Positions 1-9,640 of a stretch of 64,000 nt of DNA are shown piece by piece. Location: NCBI RefSeq assembly GCF_029688735.1, contig NZ_JARULD010000001.1:434001-498000 (forward strand), read 5' to 3'. This DNA is from Qipengyuania flavescens (GTDB taxonomy: Bacteria > Pseudomonadota > Alphaproteobacteria > Sphingomonadales > Sphingomonadaceae). The stretch's first letter is position 1; the number at the start of each line of letters is the position of its first letter. The notes beneath the pieces were generated by a model. The model was not told where the DNA came from and made no database searches. It worked only from the letters and a program-made list of their open reading frames with translations. Made by a program: the position numbers and the translations under genes.

Positions 1-974
1 CGGCTACCAGCTCCGGCGACACGGCAGCTATGTCCGAAAAATAGCGCGCCATGGCATCGGCGGTATCTTCGGACAGCGCGATATGCGCGCGCCGCCGGTC
101 CTCAGGATCGGCCACGCGCACAAGCAAGCCGGTCTCGACCATCTGGCCGATCCAGCGCAGCGCCGTCGTCGCCGGGACGCCCGAGGCGATGCAGAGCGAG
201 GTCACACAAACCTTGGTGCCTTCCGCCCGCGCCGCCGCAAGGTCGAGCAGCATGTCCCAGGCCGGGTCCGCGAACAGGTCGCCATCGAAATAGCGCGCAC
301 GCGCCTGGCGGTGCTTGATGATCTGCCGGATATGGCCGGCATCGGGCAGGCGCGGGCGATTGCCCGCCGGACGCTGCCGCACATAGGCATCGTCGTCGCT
401 GCGCCAGCCGGGCTGCGGCGCTTCCAGCCGGAACGCTCCGCCGCTCACTCGCTGGCCGGGAGCAGTCTTCTCCAGCCGCTCTGCCATGCGCCCCACCTGC
501 TCGGTCAGGCGGAGCAGCATCATCCGGTCTTCCTCGCCCAGCTCGCGCAGGCGCAGGTTCGGAACATGCGCCAGCACGCGCCCGATCGCGATCACCCGCT
601 CCGACCGGCAGGGGTCGACGAGGATTTGCGGCGCGGAGGAAGAGAAACACCCGAAAATCGCATCGAGCGCGCCCATGGTGGTCGAGACGACCATCTGCGT
701 ACCCGCCTTGCCCGCCCGCATGTCGAGCCGCGATAGCAAGGCCAGAGCCTCCGCCGTATCCTCGGCGCAATCGACCAGCAGCACATCGCCCAACGCAGTA
801 ATCGCGCCGTTCGCATACTCGGCGAGCGACATGGAATGCAGCACACAGAACCCCGCGGCCTCGGCATCGTCGCGCAACTCGCCGCGGATATGCGCGCGGT
901 CTGCCAGCACGGTCACGCCGATCTGGCACCCGGCCGAATTGCACACCGGCTCGTAACTGAAATCCGCCTGCATC
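1..974 (-). CDS. winged-helix (MarR-like) regulator, C-terminus cut by window edge
   Basis: The open frame runs from an ATG at 972-974 (complement) off the left edge with no stop, giving at least 324 residues. A CAGGAG ribosome-binding site lies about ten bases upstream. The N-terminal 130 residues are alternating hydrophobic strand and helix, with a VLLVDC segment reminiscent of a receiver-like fold, but the receiver residues are not clear. A basic linker follows. The visible C-terminal end (roughly residues 245-324) reads as a winged helix: a helix-turn-helix around VTSLCIASGVPATTALRWI, then a DPEDRRR wing as in MarR proteins. This suggests a transcriptional regulator with an N-terminal sensory or dimerisation domain. 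The ligand and targets are unknown. Longer frames on both strands here are shadows. Confidence 0.75.
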
Positions 975-1035
975 GAATCGCGCTCCTGCTGTTTCTTGCG
1001 AACAGGATGAGAACAAATACGGATCAGGTCAAGAC

Positions 1036-1548
1036 TCAGGCACGGATTTCGATCGGGGTCCCATCGGGCACCAGGCTCCACAACTCGGCGATTTCCGCAT
1101 TGGTCAGGGCGATGCAGCCGTCGGTCCAGTCGCCCGGCACCCGCTGGTTGTTCGGCAGGCCGTTGGGCTGGCCGTGGATGAAGATCAGCCCGCCCGGCGA
1201 GCGGCCGCGCGCTCGTGCATAGGCCCGGTCGGCGGCGTTGGGATAATCGATGTAGAGCGACAGGAAGTAGCTCGACTGCCGGTTGCCGTAGGCGATCGTA
1301 TAGCGGCCCTCGGGCGTACGCTCGTCGCCTTCGAATTGCTTGTGGCCGATGGGCCGGTCGCCGAACTGCAGGCCGCGATAGGTGCGGATGACCTCCGCAC
1401 CCTGATAGACCCACAGCGTCCGCTCCGACTTGTCGATCAGGATGAAGTCGGCGACCTCGCCCTCGCGCGCCTGTTGGGTCGACCCAGGCGACGCGCCGAG
1501 CAGCGATAGCGAGAGCAACAGGATAGCGAGCCAGCGCATGGCGCGCAT
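1036..1548 (-). CDS. L,D-transpeptidase (YkuD) family protein, secreted
   Basis: 170 residues. Residues 1-25 form a signal peptide (MRAMRW, then a leucine-rich stretch ending at ASPGS). The remainder is a YkuD domain with the expected pair: His125 in IFIHGQ and catalytic Cys145 in WTDGCIALTN. Members cross-link peptidoglycan stem peptides or attach lipoproteins to the wall in the periplasm. The protein is short, a single catalytic domain with no LysM or peptidoglycan-binding module, as in the ErfK/YafK-like subgroup. It sits just downstream of purA on the same strand with a 19-base gap and may be cotranscribed. Family is confident; substrate is unknown. Confidence 0.88.
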   Translation of the reverse strand: MRAMRWLAILLLSLSLLGASPGSTQQAREGEVADFILIDKSERTLWVYQGAEVIRTYRGLQFGDRPIGHKQFEGDERTPEGRYTIAYGNRQSSYFLSLYIDYPNAADRAYARARGRSPGGLIFIHGQPNGLPNNQRVPGDWTDGCIALTNAEIAELWSLVPDGTPIEIRA

Positions 1549-1567
1549 CCTGCCACCGCTGCGGCAA

Positions 1568-2857
1568 TCAGTCCATGAACGGATCGCGCATCAGGATCGT
1601 GTCGTCGCGCTCCGGGCTGGTCGAAACCAGCGCGACGGGCGTTTCGATCAGCTCCTGCACGCGCTGGATGTATTTCACCGCATTGGCCGGCAAATCGGCG
1701 AAGCTGCGCGCGCCGGCGGTGCTTTCCTTCCAGCCGTCCATGCTCTCGTAGATCGGTTCGACCGCGGCCTGGTCGGCGGCGTGGCTGGGGAAGTAGTCGA
1801 ACACCTGCCCGCGCAGGCGATAGCCGGTGCAGATCTTCACCTCGTCCAGCCCGTCGAGCACGTCGATCTTGGTCAGCGCAATGCCCGTCACGCCACTGAT
1901 TGCGCAGCTTTGCCGCACGATGACCGCATCGAACCAGCCGACACGGCGCTGGCGGCCGGTGACAGTGCCGAATTCGTGGCCCCGCTCGCCCAGCCCCTGG
2001 CCGATCTCGTCCTCCAGCTCGGTCGGAAACGGGCCGCTGCCGACGCGGGTGGTGTAGGCCTTGACGATGCCGAGCACATAGCCGGTCGCATTGGGCCCCA
2101 GCCCGCTGCCCGCCGCAGCCGTCCCGCTGACGGTGTTGGAGCTGGTGACGAAGGGATAAGTGCCGTGATCGATATCGAGCAGCACGCCCTGCGCGCCCTC
2201 GAACAGGATCTTCGCGCCCGCCTTGCGGACCTTCTTGAGGCGCTTCCACACCGGCTGCGCATATTGCAGCACGAAATCGGCTATTTCGCGCAGCTCCTGC
2301 AACAGCGCCTCGCGATCTACCGGCGGCTGGTCGAACCCGGCGCGCAGTGCGTCGTGATGGGCGCACAGGCGGTCGAGCTGCGGTTCCAGATCGTCCAGAT
2401 GCGCCAAATCGCACACGCGGATCGCGCGGCGGCCGACCTTGTCCTCGTACGCCGGTCCGATGCCGCGCCCTGTGGTGCCGATCTTGCCAGTGCCCGCTGC
2501 CGCTTCGCGCAGGCCGTCGAGGTCGCGGTGGATCGGCAGGATAAGCGGGCAATTGTCCGCCACGGCGAGATTGTCGGCAGTGACCTTCACGCCCTGCCCC
2601 TCGATCTTCTCGATCTCGGACTTGAGCGCCCAAGGGTCGAGCACCACGCCATTGCCGATGACGCTCAGCGTGCCGGACACGATGCCGCTGGGCAGCAGCG
2701 ACAGCTTATATGTGGTACCGTCGATGACCAGCGTGTGGCCGGCATTGTGCCCGCCTTGGAAACGAACGACGGCATCGGCGCGGCTGGCCAGCCAGTCGAC
2801 GATCTTGCCCTTGCCTTCATCGCCCCACTGGGCGCCGATCACGGTGACGTTGGCCAT
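1568..2857 (-). CDS. purA: adenylosuccinate synthetase PurA
   Basis: Makes adenylosuccinate from IMP, aspartate and GTP, the first committed step to AMP, in the cytosol. The 429-residue length matches the family (about 430). The GTP-binding loop GDEGKGK is at residues 12-18 and the GGHNAGHT loop follows near residue 38. I chose the ATG at 2855-2857 because it begins the conserved [18 protein letters not shown] start. The frame is open 23 codons further upstream, but that stretch is not conserved-looking. An AGGGA site lies upstream. It is divergent from the aldo/keto reductase, so the 125-base gap should hold both promoters. Confidence 0.97.
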   Translation of the reverse strand: MANVTVIGAQWGDEGKGKIVDWLASRADAVVRFQGGHNAGHTLVIDGTTYKLSLLPSGIVSGTLSVIGNGVVLDPWALKSEIEKIEGQGVKVTADNLAVADNCPLILPIHRDLDGLREAAAGTGKIGTTGRGIGPAYEDKVGRRAIRVCDLAHLDDLEPQLDRLCAHHDALRAGFDQPPVDREALLQELREIADFVLQYAQPVWKRLKKVRKAGAKILFEGAQGVLLDIDHGTYPFVTSSNTVSGTAAAGSGLGPNATGYVLGIVKAYTTRVGSGPFPTELEDEIGQGLGERGHEFGTVTGRQRRVGWFDAVIVRQSCAISGVTGIALTKIDVLDGLDEVKICTGYRLRGQVFDYFPSHAADQAAVEPIYESMDGWKESTAGARSFADLPANAVKYIQRVQELIETPVALVSTSPERDDTILMRDPFMD

Positions 2858-2982
2858 GTTGGATAAGCTTCCCTGCAATACTGCACAAACGCCGCGGGCG
2901 TTAGGCGCATGCGAAAGGTGGAGCAAGGCATTTGCCCGGAAACTTGCCGCCAGTTCTCCATTGTAAAGGCAAAGGAGACAGC

Positions 2983-3801
2983 ATGACCGATTATCCCACT
3001 CTCACCCTTAACGACGACCGCCAGATTCCGCAGCTCGGCTTCGGCACATGGCAGATCGAGGAGGACGACGCTCCGCAAGCCGTGAAGACCGCGCTCGAGA
3101 CCGGCTACTGGCTGGTCGACACCGCAGCGATCTACCAGAACGAGCGCGGCGTCGGCAAAGGCATCGGTGACTGGGCCGACATCTTTTTGCAGACCAAGAT
3201 CTGGAACGAGAGCCAGGGGTACGACCGGACGCTGAAGGCGGCGGACAAGTGCCTTGAGCGGCTGGACCGCGACCACGTGGACATGCTGTTGATCCACTGG
3301 CCCTGCCCCGACAAGGGCCTGTTCGTCGACACCTGGAAAGCGCTGATCGAACTGCGCGACCAGGGCAAAGCGAAGAGCATCGGGGTCTCGAACTTCCGCG
3401 AGGAGGATTTGAAGCGGATCGTCGACGAGTCCGGCGTGGTCCCCGCGCTCAACCAGATCGAACTGCACCCCGGCTTTCAGCAGCGCGAAATGCGCAAGGT
3501 GCATGACGAGATGGGCATCGTAACCCAGAGCTGGTCTCCGCTCGGACAGGGCGGCGGCATGGATAGCGATGCGGTGAAATCGGTGGCCGAGGAGAGCGGC
3601 CAGGACCCGAGCGCCGTGGTCCTGCGCTGGCATATCCAGCATGGTCTGTGCCCGATCCCACGCTCGACCAACCCCGATCACATCCGCGCCAACTTCACCG
3701 CGCTCGATTTCGAACTGTCGGACGATCAGATGGCGAAACTCGACGCGCTGGACGACAGCGAAGGCAGGCTTGGGCCGGAACCGGGCAAGTTCAACGACTG
3801 A
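2983..3801 (+). CDS. aldo/keto reductase
   Basis: 272 residues, NADPH-dependent reduction of aldehydes or ketones on a TIM barrel. The catalytic tetrad is visible: Asp and Tyr in [10 protein letters not shown], Lys in FLQTKIWN and His in LLIHWPCP. The family signature around [10 protein letters not shown] and the cofactor-binding [10 protein letters not shown] segment are also present. The length and pattern match the 2,5-diketo-gluconate reductase/AKR5-like bacterial group, but the substrate cannot be inferred. The start at 2983 is preceded by AAAGGAG; the frame is open to 2932 without a ribosome-binding site. A long frame on the opposite strand here is a shadow. Confidence 0.93.
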   Translation: MTDYPTLTLNDDRQIPQLGFGTWQIEEDDAPQAVKTALETGYWLVDTAAIYQNERGVGKGIGDWADIFLQTKIWNESQGYDRTLKAADKCLERLDRDHVDMLLIHWPCPDKGLFVDTWKALIELRDQGKAKSIGVSNFREEDLKRIVDESGVVPALNQIELHPGFQQREMRKVHDEMGIVTQSWSPLGQGGGMDSDAVKSVAEESGQDPSAVVLRWHIQHGLCPIPRSTNPDHIRANFTALDFELSDDQMAKLDALDDSEGRLGPEPGKFND

Positions 3802-3856
3802 GGCGCAAACGGAGGGGATGCGAAGAACGTCCGCGCCTGCTATCAGCGCTGCCGCC

Positions 3857-4804
3857 ATGTCGCATCCTGTCCGCATAGCCGCGCTCTACCACTTCACGCG
3901 CTTCGACGATCCTGTCGTGATCCGGCCGGAACTGCTTACTCTGTGCGAAGCGCAGGGGGTGCGCGGCACGCTGCTGCTCGCGCGCGAGGGCATCAACGGG
4001 ACGATCGCCGGGAGCGCGGACGGCATCGACACTGTGCTCGACCACATCCGGCAACTGCCCGGTTGCACGGATCTGGAGGTCAAGTTCTCGCAGGCCGACG
4101 CAATGCCCTTCAATCGGATGAAAGTGCGGCTGAAACAGGAGATCGTCACGATGGGCCAGCCCGATCTCGACCCGGTGCAGGGCGTCGGCACCTATGTCGA
4201 CCCGCAAGACTGGAATGCTCTTATTGCCGATCCCGACACAATCGTGATCGACACGCGCAACGATTATGAAGTGCAGATCGGCACCTTCGCAGGCGCGGTC
4301 GATCCGCAGACCACCAGCTTCCGCGAATTTCCCCAGTGGTTCCGCGCCAAGCGCGCCGAACTGGAGGCAGCAGGCCGCACGCCGAAAATCGCGATGTTCT
4401 GCACCGGCGGCATCCGCTGCGAGAAGTCGACGGCCTTCGCCAGGGCCGAGGGCGTGGAAGAGGTGTTCCACCTCAAGGGCGGCATCCTCAAATATCTCGA
4501 AACCGTCCCGGCGGAGCAAAGCCTGTGGCAGGGCGAATGCTTCGTATTCGACGAACGCGTCAGCGTCGGCCACGGCCTCGCGCCGGGTGATCACACACTG
4601 TGCCGCGCCTGCCGCCGGCCGGTGAGCGAAGCCGATCGCGCCGACGATCGCTTCGAGGAAGGCGTCAGTTGCCCGCGCTGTTTCTCCGAGCGCAGCGACG
4701 AGCAGCGCGCCCGCTATGCCGAGCGCCAGCGCCAGGAACGCCTCGCTGCCGAGCGTGGCGAAGAACACGTCGGGCGGCGCGAAATTGCGAGCGACGATGG
4801 CTGA
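3857..4804 (+). CDS. trhO: tRNA uridine(34) hydroxylase TrhO (YceA), rhodanese-like
   Basis: 315 residues. TrhO hydroxylates U34 in the anticodon of several tRNAs on the route to 5-carboxymethoxyuridine. The N-terminal acylphosphatase-like domain contains REGINGT. The rhodanese domain carries [14 protein letters not shown] and the active loop [10 protein letters not shown], with catalytic Cys182. A C-terminal zinc-ribbon-like segment (CRAC...CPRC) and a basic helical tail follow. The start at 3857 (MSHPVR) fits the family N-terminus; upstream codons in this frame overlap the previous gene. The stop overlaps the start of the downstream GST gene by 8 bases, so the two are probably translationally coupled. 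Confidence 0.93.
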   Translation: MSHPVRIAALYHFTRFDDPVVIRPELLTLCEAQGVRGTLLLAREGINGTIAGSADGIDTVLDHIRQLPGCTDLEVKFSQADAMPFNRMKVRLKQEIVTMGQPDLDPVQGVGTYVDPQDWNALIADPDTIVIDTRNDYEVQIGTFAGAVDPQTTSFREFPQWFRAKRAELEAAGRTPKIAMFCTGGIRCEKSTAFARAEGVEEVFHLKGGILKYLETVPAEQSLWQGECFVFDERVSVGHGLAPGDHTLCRACRRPVSEADRADDRFEEGVSCPRCFSERSDEQRARYAERQRQERLAAERGEEHVGRREIASDDG

Positions 4805-5408
4805 GGCGATCCTCTACAGCTTCCGCCGCTGTCCTTATGCGATGCGCGCCCGCATGGCGTTGCATGTCAGCGGCCTCGCCTACGAACACCGCGAGGTCGT
4901 GCTGCGCGACAAGCCCGCGGCCATGCTGGAGGTATCGCCCAAGGGAACGGTGCCCGTTTTCGTGACCGCGGAGGGCGAGGTGCTGGAAGAGAGCCTCGAC
5001 ATCATGCGCCATGGTTTGGCGCAGAACGATCCCGAGGACTGGCTGGGCCGCGACGATCAGGCGCTGGTCGCTACGAACGACGGCCCGTTCAAGCACCACC
5101 TCGACCGATACAAATATGCCAGCCGCTACGAGGCCGTCGACCCTGAGCAGCACCGCGCCGCAGCGGTCGACATCCTTGCCGAGATCGACCGTCGCCTCGC
5201 TGCGTCACCCTATTTGTGCGACGACAAACCCGGCTTCGCCGACATCGCGATATTTCCCTTCGTGCGGCAGTTCGCCAATCACGATCGCGAACGGTTTGAC
5301 GCCGATCTAATGCCGCACCTACAGGCGTGGCTGCAGGCACTCGTGTCCTCCGAGCTATTCGCTGCAATCATGACGAAGTATCCGAAATGGGAGCCGGTCG
5401 AAACTTAG
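4797..5408 (+). CDS. glutathione S-transferase family protein
   Basis: 203 residues. The N-terminal thioredoxin-fold half has the glutaredoxin-like CPYAMRAR motif near residue 12, the cis-proline segment GTVPVF and the glutathione-contacting EESLDIM. The C-terminal half is all-alpha. Proteins of this type conjugate or reduce substrates with glutathione; the substrate is unknown. It overlaps trhO by 8 bases, suggesting an operon. It ends tail-to-tail with hisZ, with the two stop codons sharing bases 5405-5408, leaving no room for a conventional terminator between them. Confidence 0.9.
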   Translation: MAEAILYSFRRCPYAMRARMALHVSGLAYEHREVVLRDKPAAMLEVSPKGTVPVFVTAEGEVLEESLDIMRHGLAQNDPEDWLGRDDQALVATNDGPFKHHLDRYKYASRYEAVDPEQHRAAAVDILAEIDRRLAASPYLCDDKPGFADIAIFPFVRQFANHDRERFDADLMPHLQAWLQALVSSELFAAIMTKYPKWEPVET

Positions 5409-6517
5409 AGAGAAACGGCTTCGGCTCCGTCCAGGCGATGTGTGCATCCTAGCTCCGCCGCATTTTCCTCGCTCGTGATTGCCGCCACAGTGCGCCAGCC
5501 AATTGCGCGCAGGCGGGCGGCAATATTGCGGTCGTGGCCGATGGGAAGGTACAGGGTCTTGCGGGTGTCGGGCGTTCGATCACCGAGCGCATCGAGCAGA
5601 GGGTCGATATAGAGTGAGAAGCCCGTTGCCTCCTCATCGCTGCCCTTGATCACATAGGTTCCGCCCCGCCCCAGCGCGCCCCGCGCGCCTTCGCCGTAGA
5701 GGGTGAAGCCGAACCAGCTCTGGTATTCGAAGCCGTGGCGTTCGGTCGGATCGAGCGTCAGGCGGGCGCGGTCGCCGACCGAGGCGGCGATTTCTCGCAG
5801 GCCCGCGATCCGGCTGGCGAGCGCACCGCCAGCATCGATCGCGGCCAACTTTTCGATGGCGTCGGGCAAGGGGCCGGTTGCGTAAAGGAGCGGCAGGTAA
5901 GCTTCGCCGCCGACTGCCGACAGCCCGCCCGCATCCTTGGTGTCGAGTTCGCGGCGGACCGCCTCGCGCTGCCCGGGATCGAGCGGAAGCGCCTTCTCGG
6001 CCAGGGTGTCGACCAGATCGGGCAGTGTGAAGTCGAGCGAAATATTCGCGACTCCTGCCGCTTCGAGTGCATCGATGGCGACATTTACGATCTCGCTTGC
6101 CGCGGCCACGCTGTCGCTACCGACGAGTTCCGCACCCATCTGTAAGCGCTGGCGGGCTGGGTCGAGCTGGTCCGCCTTCAGCAGGGCGACGTCGCCCGCG
6201 TAGCACAGGCGCAGAGGCCGCGGCGCTTCGGCGAGGCTGGTCGCCGCGATGCGTCCGACCTGCACCGTCATGTCGCTACGCAGCGCGAGCGTGCGCAAGC
6301 TGTCGGGGTCGGTGAAGCGCACCATGCGCCGAGTAGCGACGCCTTCCATGCGTCCGGCGAGCGATTTCTCGAACTCCACCAGCGGTGGCCGCACGCGGTC
6401 GTAGCCATGCGAGTCCATGCTATCGAGCACGGCACGCATGGCCTGGACTATGGCCCGCGATCGCGCCGGCAGCGCGTCTTCGAGCCCGACGGGCAGGAGG
6501 TCGTCTTGATTTGTCAT
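5405..6517 (-). CDS. hisZ: ATP phosphoribosyltransferase regulatory subunit HisZ
   Basis: 370 residues, resembling a class II histidyl-tRNA synthetase core without the anticodon domain. HisZ partners with short-form HisG for the first and feedback-regulated step of histidine synthesis. Recognisable parts are LLPVGLEDALPARS at the N-terminus, the motif-2-like region VRFTDPDSLRTLALRSDMT, and the C-terminal GRGGTYV. No hisG is in this window, so the pair is unlinked here. It lies downstream of serA on the same strand, separated by a REP-type palindrome. The stop overlaps the stop of the convergent GST gene. Confidence 0.92.
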   Translation of the reverse strand: MTNQDDLLPVGLEDALPARSRAIVQAMRAVLDSMDSHGYDRVRPPLVEFEKSLAGRMEGVATRRMVRFTDPDSLRTLALRSDMTVQVGRIAATSLAEAPRPLRLCYAGDVALLKADQLDPARQRLQMGAELVGSDSVAAASEIVNVAIDALEAAGVANISLDFTLPDLVDTLAEKALPLDPGQREAVRRELDTKDAGGLSAVGGEAYLPLLYATGPLPDAIEKLAAIDAGGALASRIAGLREIAASVGDRARLTLDPTERHGFEYQSWFGFTLYGEGARGALGRGGTYVIKGSDEEATGFSLYIDPLLDALGDRTPDTRKTLYLPIGHDRNIAARLRAIGWRTVAAITSEENAAELGCTHRLDGAEAVSL

Positions 6518-6528
6518 TGAACCTCATT

Positions 6529-6609
6529 CGTCATCCCGGCCCCCGAGCCGGGATCGCTATCGACCAAGCGCCTAGCCGAGACCGATCCCGGGTCAAGCCC
6601 GGGATGACG
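6529..6609. repeat. REP/BIME-like palindromic unit between serA and hisZ
   Basis: The unit starts CGTCATCCCGG and ends CCCGGGATGACG, so its two ends are inverted copies. Inside are two short hairpins: CCCGGC/GCCGGG at 6535-6552 and CCCGGG/CCCGGG at 6587-6603. This head-to-head two-hairpin design is typical of bacterial REP doublets. It occupies nearly the whole gap between serA and hisZ. A related unit lies at 8230-8310. Confidence 0.8.
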
Positions 6610-6622
6610 ATCTGGGGGATCG

Positions 6623-8218
6623 TCAGAACGCCAGAGGCATTACGGTCTTCACGCCTTCCAGCGCGCAGGCCTGTTTCACCACCTCGTCCGGAATCGGCTG
6701 GTCGACGCTCAGCAGCAGGGTGGCTTCCCCGCCCGCCGCGCGGCGGCCGAGGTTGAAGGTACCGATGTTGATGCCGTTTTCGCCCAGCAGCGAGCCAATG
6801 CGGCCGATGAAGCCAGGCGCGTCCTCGTTGACGATGTAGAGCATGTACCCCTTCAGCTCAGCCTCGATCCGCACGCCGAACATTTCGGTCAGGCGCGGTG
6901 CGTCGGCGCCGAACAGCGTCCCGGCCACCGAGCGATCGCCCTGCTCCGTCCCCACGGTCACGCGGATAAGCGTATTGTAAGCCCCTTCTTTTTCGTGACG
7001 GATGGAGCGGATGTCGAGGCCCCGCTCCTTGGCGAGATAGGGCGCGTTGACCATGTTCACCGTGTCGGAATATTGCCGCATCAGCCCCGCAAGGACCGCG
7101 CCCTCGATGGGCTTGCCGGACAGCTGCGCCGCCGCGCCTTCGCGCTCGATGCTGATCTTGGTCAGATTGCCGTGCGCCAGCTGCCCGACGAGGCTGCCGA
7201 GGTTTTCGGCCAAACCCATATAAGGCTTGAGCTTCGGGGCTTCCTCGGCGCTTAGGCTCGGCATGTTGAGCGCATTGGTGACGCCGCCGTTGACGAGGTA
7301 GTCGGCCATCTGCTCGGCGACCTGCAGGGCCACGTTGACCTGCGCTTCGGTGGTCGACGCACCAAGATGCGGCGTGCAGATGAAATTGGACTTGCCGAAC
7401 AGCGGCGATTCCTTCGCCGGTTCGGTCTGGAACACGTCCAGCGCCGCGCCTGCGACCTGGCCGCTATCTAGCGCCTCGGCCAGGGCCGCCTCGTCGATCA
7501 GCCCGCCGCGCGCGCAGTTGACGATGCGGACGCCCTGTTTGGTCTTGGCAAGGTTTTCCTTCGACAGGATATTGCGCGTTTCGTCGGTCAGCGGGGTGTG
7601 CAGTGTGATGAATTCGGCGCGCCCCAGCAGCGTATCAAGATCGACCTTCTCGACTCCGATTTCCACCGCCCGTTCCTCCGTCAGGAAGGGGTCGAATGCG
7701 ACTACCTTCATGCGCAGGCCCTGCGCGCGGGCGGCGACGATCGATCCGATGTTGCCCGCGCCGATCAGGCCGAGCGTCTTGCCGGTCAGCTCCACGCCCA
7801 TGAAGTCGTTCTTGGGCCACTCACCGGCTTGCGTACGTGCATTGGCCTGCGGGATTTGCCGGGCGAGCGCGAACATCATCGCGACGGCGTGTTCGGCGGT
7901 GGTGATGGAATTGCCGAAGGGCGTGTTCATCACCACCACGCCCTTAGAACTGGCGTAGGGAATGTCGACGTTGTCGACCCCGATTCCAGCCCGCCCGATG
8001 ACCTTGAGGTTGGTCGCTGCGTCGAGGATTTCGGGAGTGACCTTGGTCGAGGAGCGAATGGCGAGGCCATCATACTCGCCGATGCGGGCTTTCAGTTCTT
8101 CGGGCGCCTCGCCGGTGATGACGTCGACGTCGCAGCCGCGCTCTTCGAAGATACGCGCGGCGTTCGGGTCCATCTTGTCGCTGATGAGCACTCGGGGCCT
8201 CTTTGGGGGCTTGGTCAT
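6623..8218 (-). CDS. serA: D-3-phosphoglycerate dehydrogenase SerA
   Basis: 531 residues, the long form of the enzyme. It oxidises 3-phosphoglycerate to 3-phosphohydroxypyruvate, the first step of serine synthesis. The substrate domain contains AIRSSTKVTPEIL. The Rossmann domain has GLIGAGNIGS near residue 150. Catalytic Arg, Glu and His are in CARGGLIDE and TPHLGAST. An intervening domain and a C-terminal ACT domain (ending GVKTVMPLAF) follow; the ACT domain usually mediates serine feedback. It is downstream of serC on the same strand, so the two steps are probably one transcript under the serC leader RNA, with a REP unit in the gap. Confidence 0.97.
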   Translation of the reverse strand: MTKPPKRPRVLISDKMDPNAARIFEERGCDVDVITGEAPEELKARIGEYDGLAIRSSTKVTPEILDAATNLKVIGRAGIGVDNVDIPYASSKGVVVMNTPFGNSITTAEHAVAMMFALARQIPQANARTQAGEWPKNDFMGVELTGKTLGLIGAGNIGSIVAARAQGLRMKVVAFDPFLTEERAVEIGVEKVDLDTLLGRAEFITLHTPLTDETRNILSKENLAKTKQGVRIVNCARGGLIDEAALAEALDSGQVAGAALDVFQTEPAKESPLFGKSNFICTPHLGASTTEAQVNVALQVAEQMADYLVNGGVTNALNMPSLSAEEAPKLKPYMGLAENLGSLVGQLAHGNLTKISIEREGAAAQLSGKPIEGAVLAGLMRQYSDTVNMVNAPYLAKERGLDIRSIRHEKEGAYNTLIRVTVGTEQGDRSVAGTLFGADAPRLTEMFGVRIEAELKGYMLYIVNEDAPGFIGRIGSLLGENGINIGTFNLGRRAAGGEATLLLSVDQPIPDEVVKQACALEGVKTVMPLAF

Positions 8219-8229
8219 TTTGCTAACCT

Positions 8230-8310
8230 CGTCATCCCAGCGAACGCTGGGATCGTTATCGGAAATGTCGGAGCGTGCGGGAAGCGGTCCCAGCTTTCGC
8301 TGGGACGACG
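8230..8310. repeat. REP/BIME-like palindromic unit between serC and serA
   Basis: Two hairpins with inverted outer ends: TCCCAGCG/CGCTGGGA at 8235-8252 and TCCCAGC/GCTGGGA at 8288-8305, flanked by CGTCA and GACG. It has the same architecture as the unit at 6529-6609, but the stem sequence differs (CCCAGC rather than CCCGG). Both sit within the same minus-strand gene series. Confidence 0.8.
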
Positions 8311-8314
8311 CCTG

Positions 8315-9472
8315 TCAGCCCGCTTTCACGGTCTCATAGGCCCATTCGATCCATGGAAGGAGACGCTTAAGGTCCTCCTGCTCGACCGTGCCGCCGCACC
8401 AGATGCGCAGGGACGGCGGGGCGTCGCGATAGCCGTTGAAGTCGTAGCCGACGTCGCGCTCTTCGAGCAGCTTGACGATCTTCTTGGGAACGCCCGCCTT
8501 GTCCTTGTCGGACAGGCTGTCGTACCACTCGCCCTGGAAGACGAAGCACACGCCGGTGTTGGTGCGCTTGGCAGGGTCAGAGACCATGTTGCGCAGCCAC
8601 GGGGTCGCCTCGATCCAGTCGAGCACGATCTTCGCATTGGCATCGGCGCGTTCGAACATCGCCTTGCGGCCGCCCATCGCCTGCGCCCATTCGAGCGCAT
8701 CGATATAGTCTTCGGTCGCCAGCATTGAGGGCGTGTTGATGGTCGCGCCTTCGAAGATGCCGGTGTTGATCTTGCCGCCCTTCTTGAGGCGGAAGAGCTT
8801 GGGCAGCGGCCATTCGGGATCGTAGCTTTCGATCCGTTCGACCGCTTTGGGGCTGAGGATCAGCATACCGTGTTGGGCTTCGCTTCCCATCACCTTCTGC
8901 CAGCTGTAGGTCGTGGCATCGAGCTTGGCCCAGTCCATCTCCATCGCGAAAACGGCGCTGGTGGCGTCATTGATCGCCACACCCTCGCGGCCCGGCGCGA
9001 GCCAGTCGGTGTTCGGAATTTTCGCCCCCGAAGTCGTGCCGTTCCAGGTGAAGACCACGTCGTTCTCCTGCGGGATCGACGCAAGATCGGGGATCTCGCC
9101 GTAGTCGGCATCCAGCGTGGTCAGCTTGGGCAGCTTGAGCTGCTTGACCGCATCCTGGATCCAGACGTTGCCGAAGCTTTCCCACGCCGCAACGGTTGCC
9201 GGGCGATCGGGGCGCAGCATCGTCCACATCGCGCATTCGAGCGCGCCGGTATCCGATGCGGGCATGATGCCGACGAGGTAATCCTCGGGCACGCCGAGCA
9301 TCTCCTTCGACAGGTCGATGGCATATTTCAGCCGCGACTTGCCGAGGGCGCTGCGATGCGAGCGGCCGAGCGATTCGGTTTTGAGATTGGATGCGGACCA
9401 GCCCTTGTGCTTGGCAGTCGGTCCGGACGAAAAGAAGGGGCGCTCAGGCTTGAGCGTCGGTTCGGCAGTCAT
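8315..9472 (-). CDS. serC: phosphoserine aminotransferase SerC
   Basis: 385 residues. It transaminates 3-phosphohydroxypyruvate to phosphoserine with glutamate, using PLP, and acts right after SerA. It begins TLKPERPFFSSGPTAKHKGW, characteristic of the alphaproteobacterial/archaeal-type SerC. The PLP region includes FTWNGTTSGAKIP and the lysine in TTYSWQKVMGSEAQHG. I chose the ATG at 9470-9472 because an AAGGAG site lies directly upstream; the frame stays open to 9865 only because it runs through intergenic repeats. That ribosome-binding site lies inside the second hairpin of the leader RNA. Confidence 0.96.
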   Translation of the reverse strand: MTAEPTLKPERPFFSSGPTAKHKGWSASNLKTESLGRSHRSALGKSRLKYAIDLSKEMLGVPEDYLVGIMPASDTGALECAMWTMLRPDRPATVAAWESFGNVWIQDAVKQLKLPKLTTLDADYGEIPDLASIPQENDVVFTWNGTTSGAKIPNTDWLAPGREGVAINDATSAVFAMEMDWAKLDATTYSWQKVMGSEAQHGMLILSPKAVERIESYDPEWPLPKLFRLKKGGKINTGIFEGATINTPSMLATEDYIDALEWAQAMGGRKAMFERADANAKIVLDWIEATPWLRNMVSDPAKRTNTGVCFVFQGEWYDSLSDKDKAGVPKKIVKLLEERDVGYDFNGYRDAPPSLRIWCGGTVEQEDLKRLLPWIEWAYETVKAG

Positions 9473-9477
9473 GTATT

Positions 9478-9516
9478 CTCTCCTTGCAGAGAGCACGCGC
9501 GGCGTTGGGACCGCGT
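9478..9516 (-). promoter_or_regulatory. serC-type leader RNA element (two hairpins, second covers the ribosome-binding site)
   Basis: Directly before serC the transcript can form two 5-bp hairpins. Hairpin 1 is CGCGG-UCCCAACG-CCGCG (9515 down to 9498). Hairpin 2 is CUCUC-UGCAAG-GAGAG (9493 down to 9478), and it encloses the AAGGAG site 8 bases before the ATG. Position, order and sequence agree with my recollection of the serC RNA motif known from alphaproteobacterial serC-serA leaders. The assignment is from memory of that motif; no covariance search was run. The likely role is serine-biosynthesis control at translation start. Confidence 0.72.
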
Positions 9517-9640
9517 GGCCCGTCGACGGCAATAATCTTGCGGGCAGCGTAGTCAATGCGAAATAGGAATGCATCGACAGGCTGGGGGTTCGCTGGGTCA
9601 ACGCAGGCTGGCAGGAATGGGTCCGTTTTTGTTTAATGCG

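Noticed and set aside
102-1016. 304-codon minus-strand frame at the left edge
   Set aside because: Its product is arginine/glycine-rich noise. The neighbouring frame 1-974 reads as a proper regulator with a ribosome-binding site.
2839-3876. 345-codon minus-strand frame
   Set aside because: Antisense to the aldo/keto reductase, which has a full catalytic tetrad.
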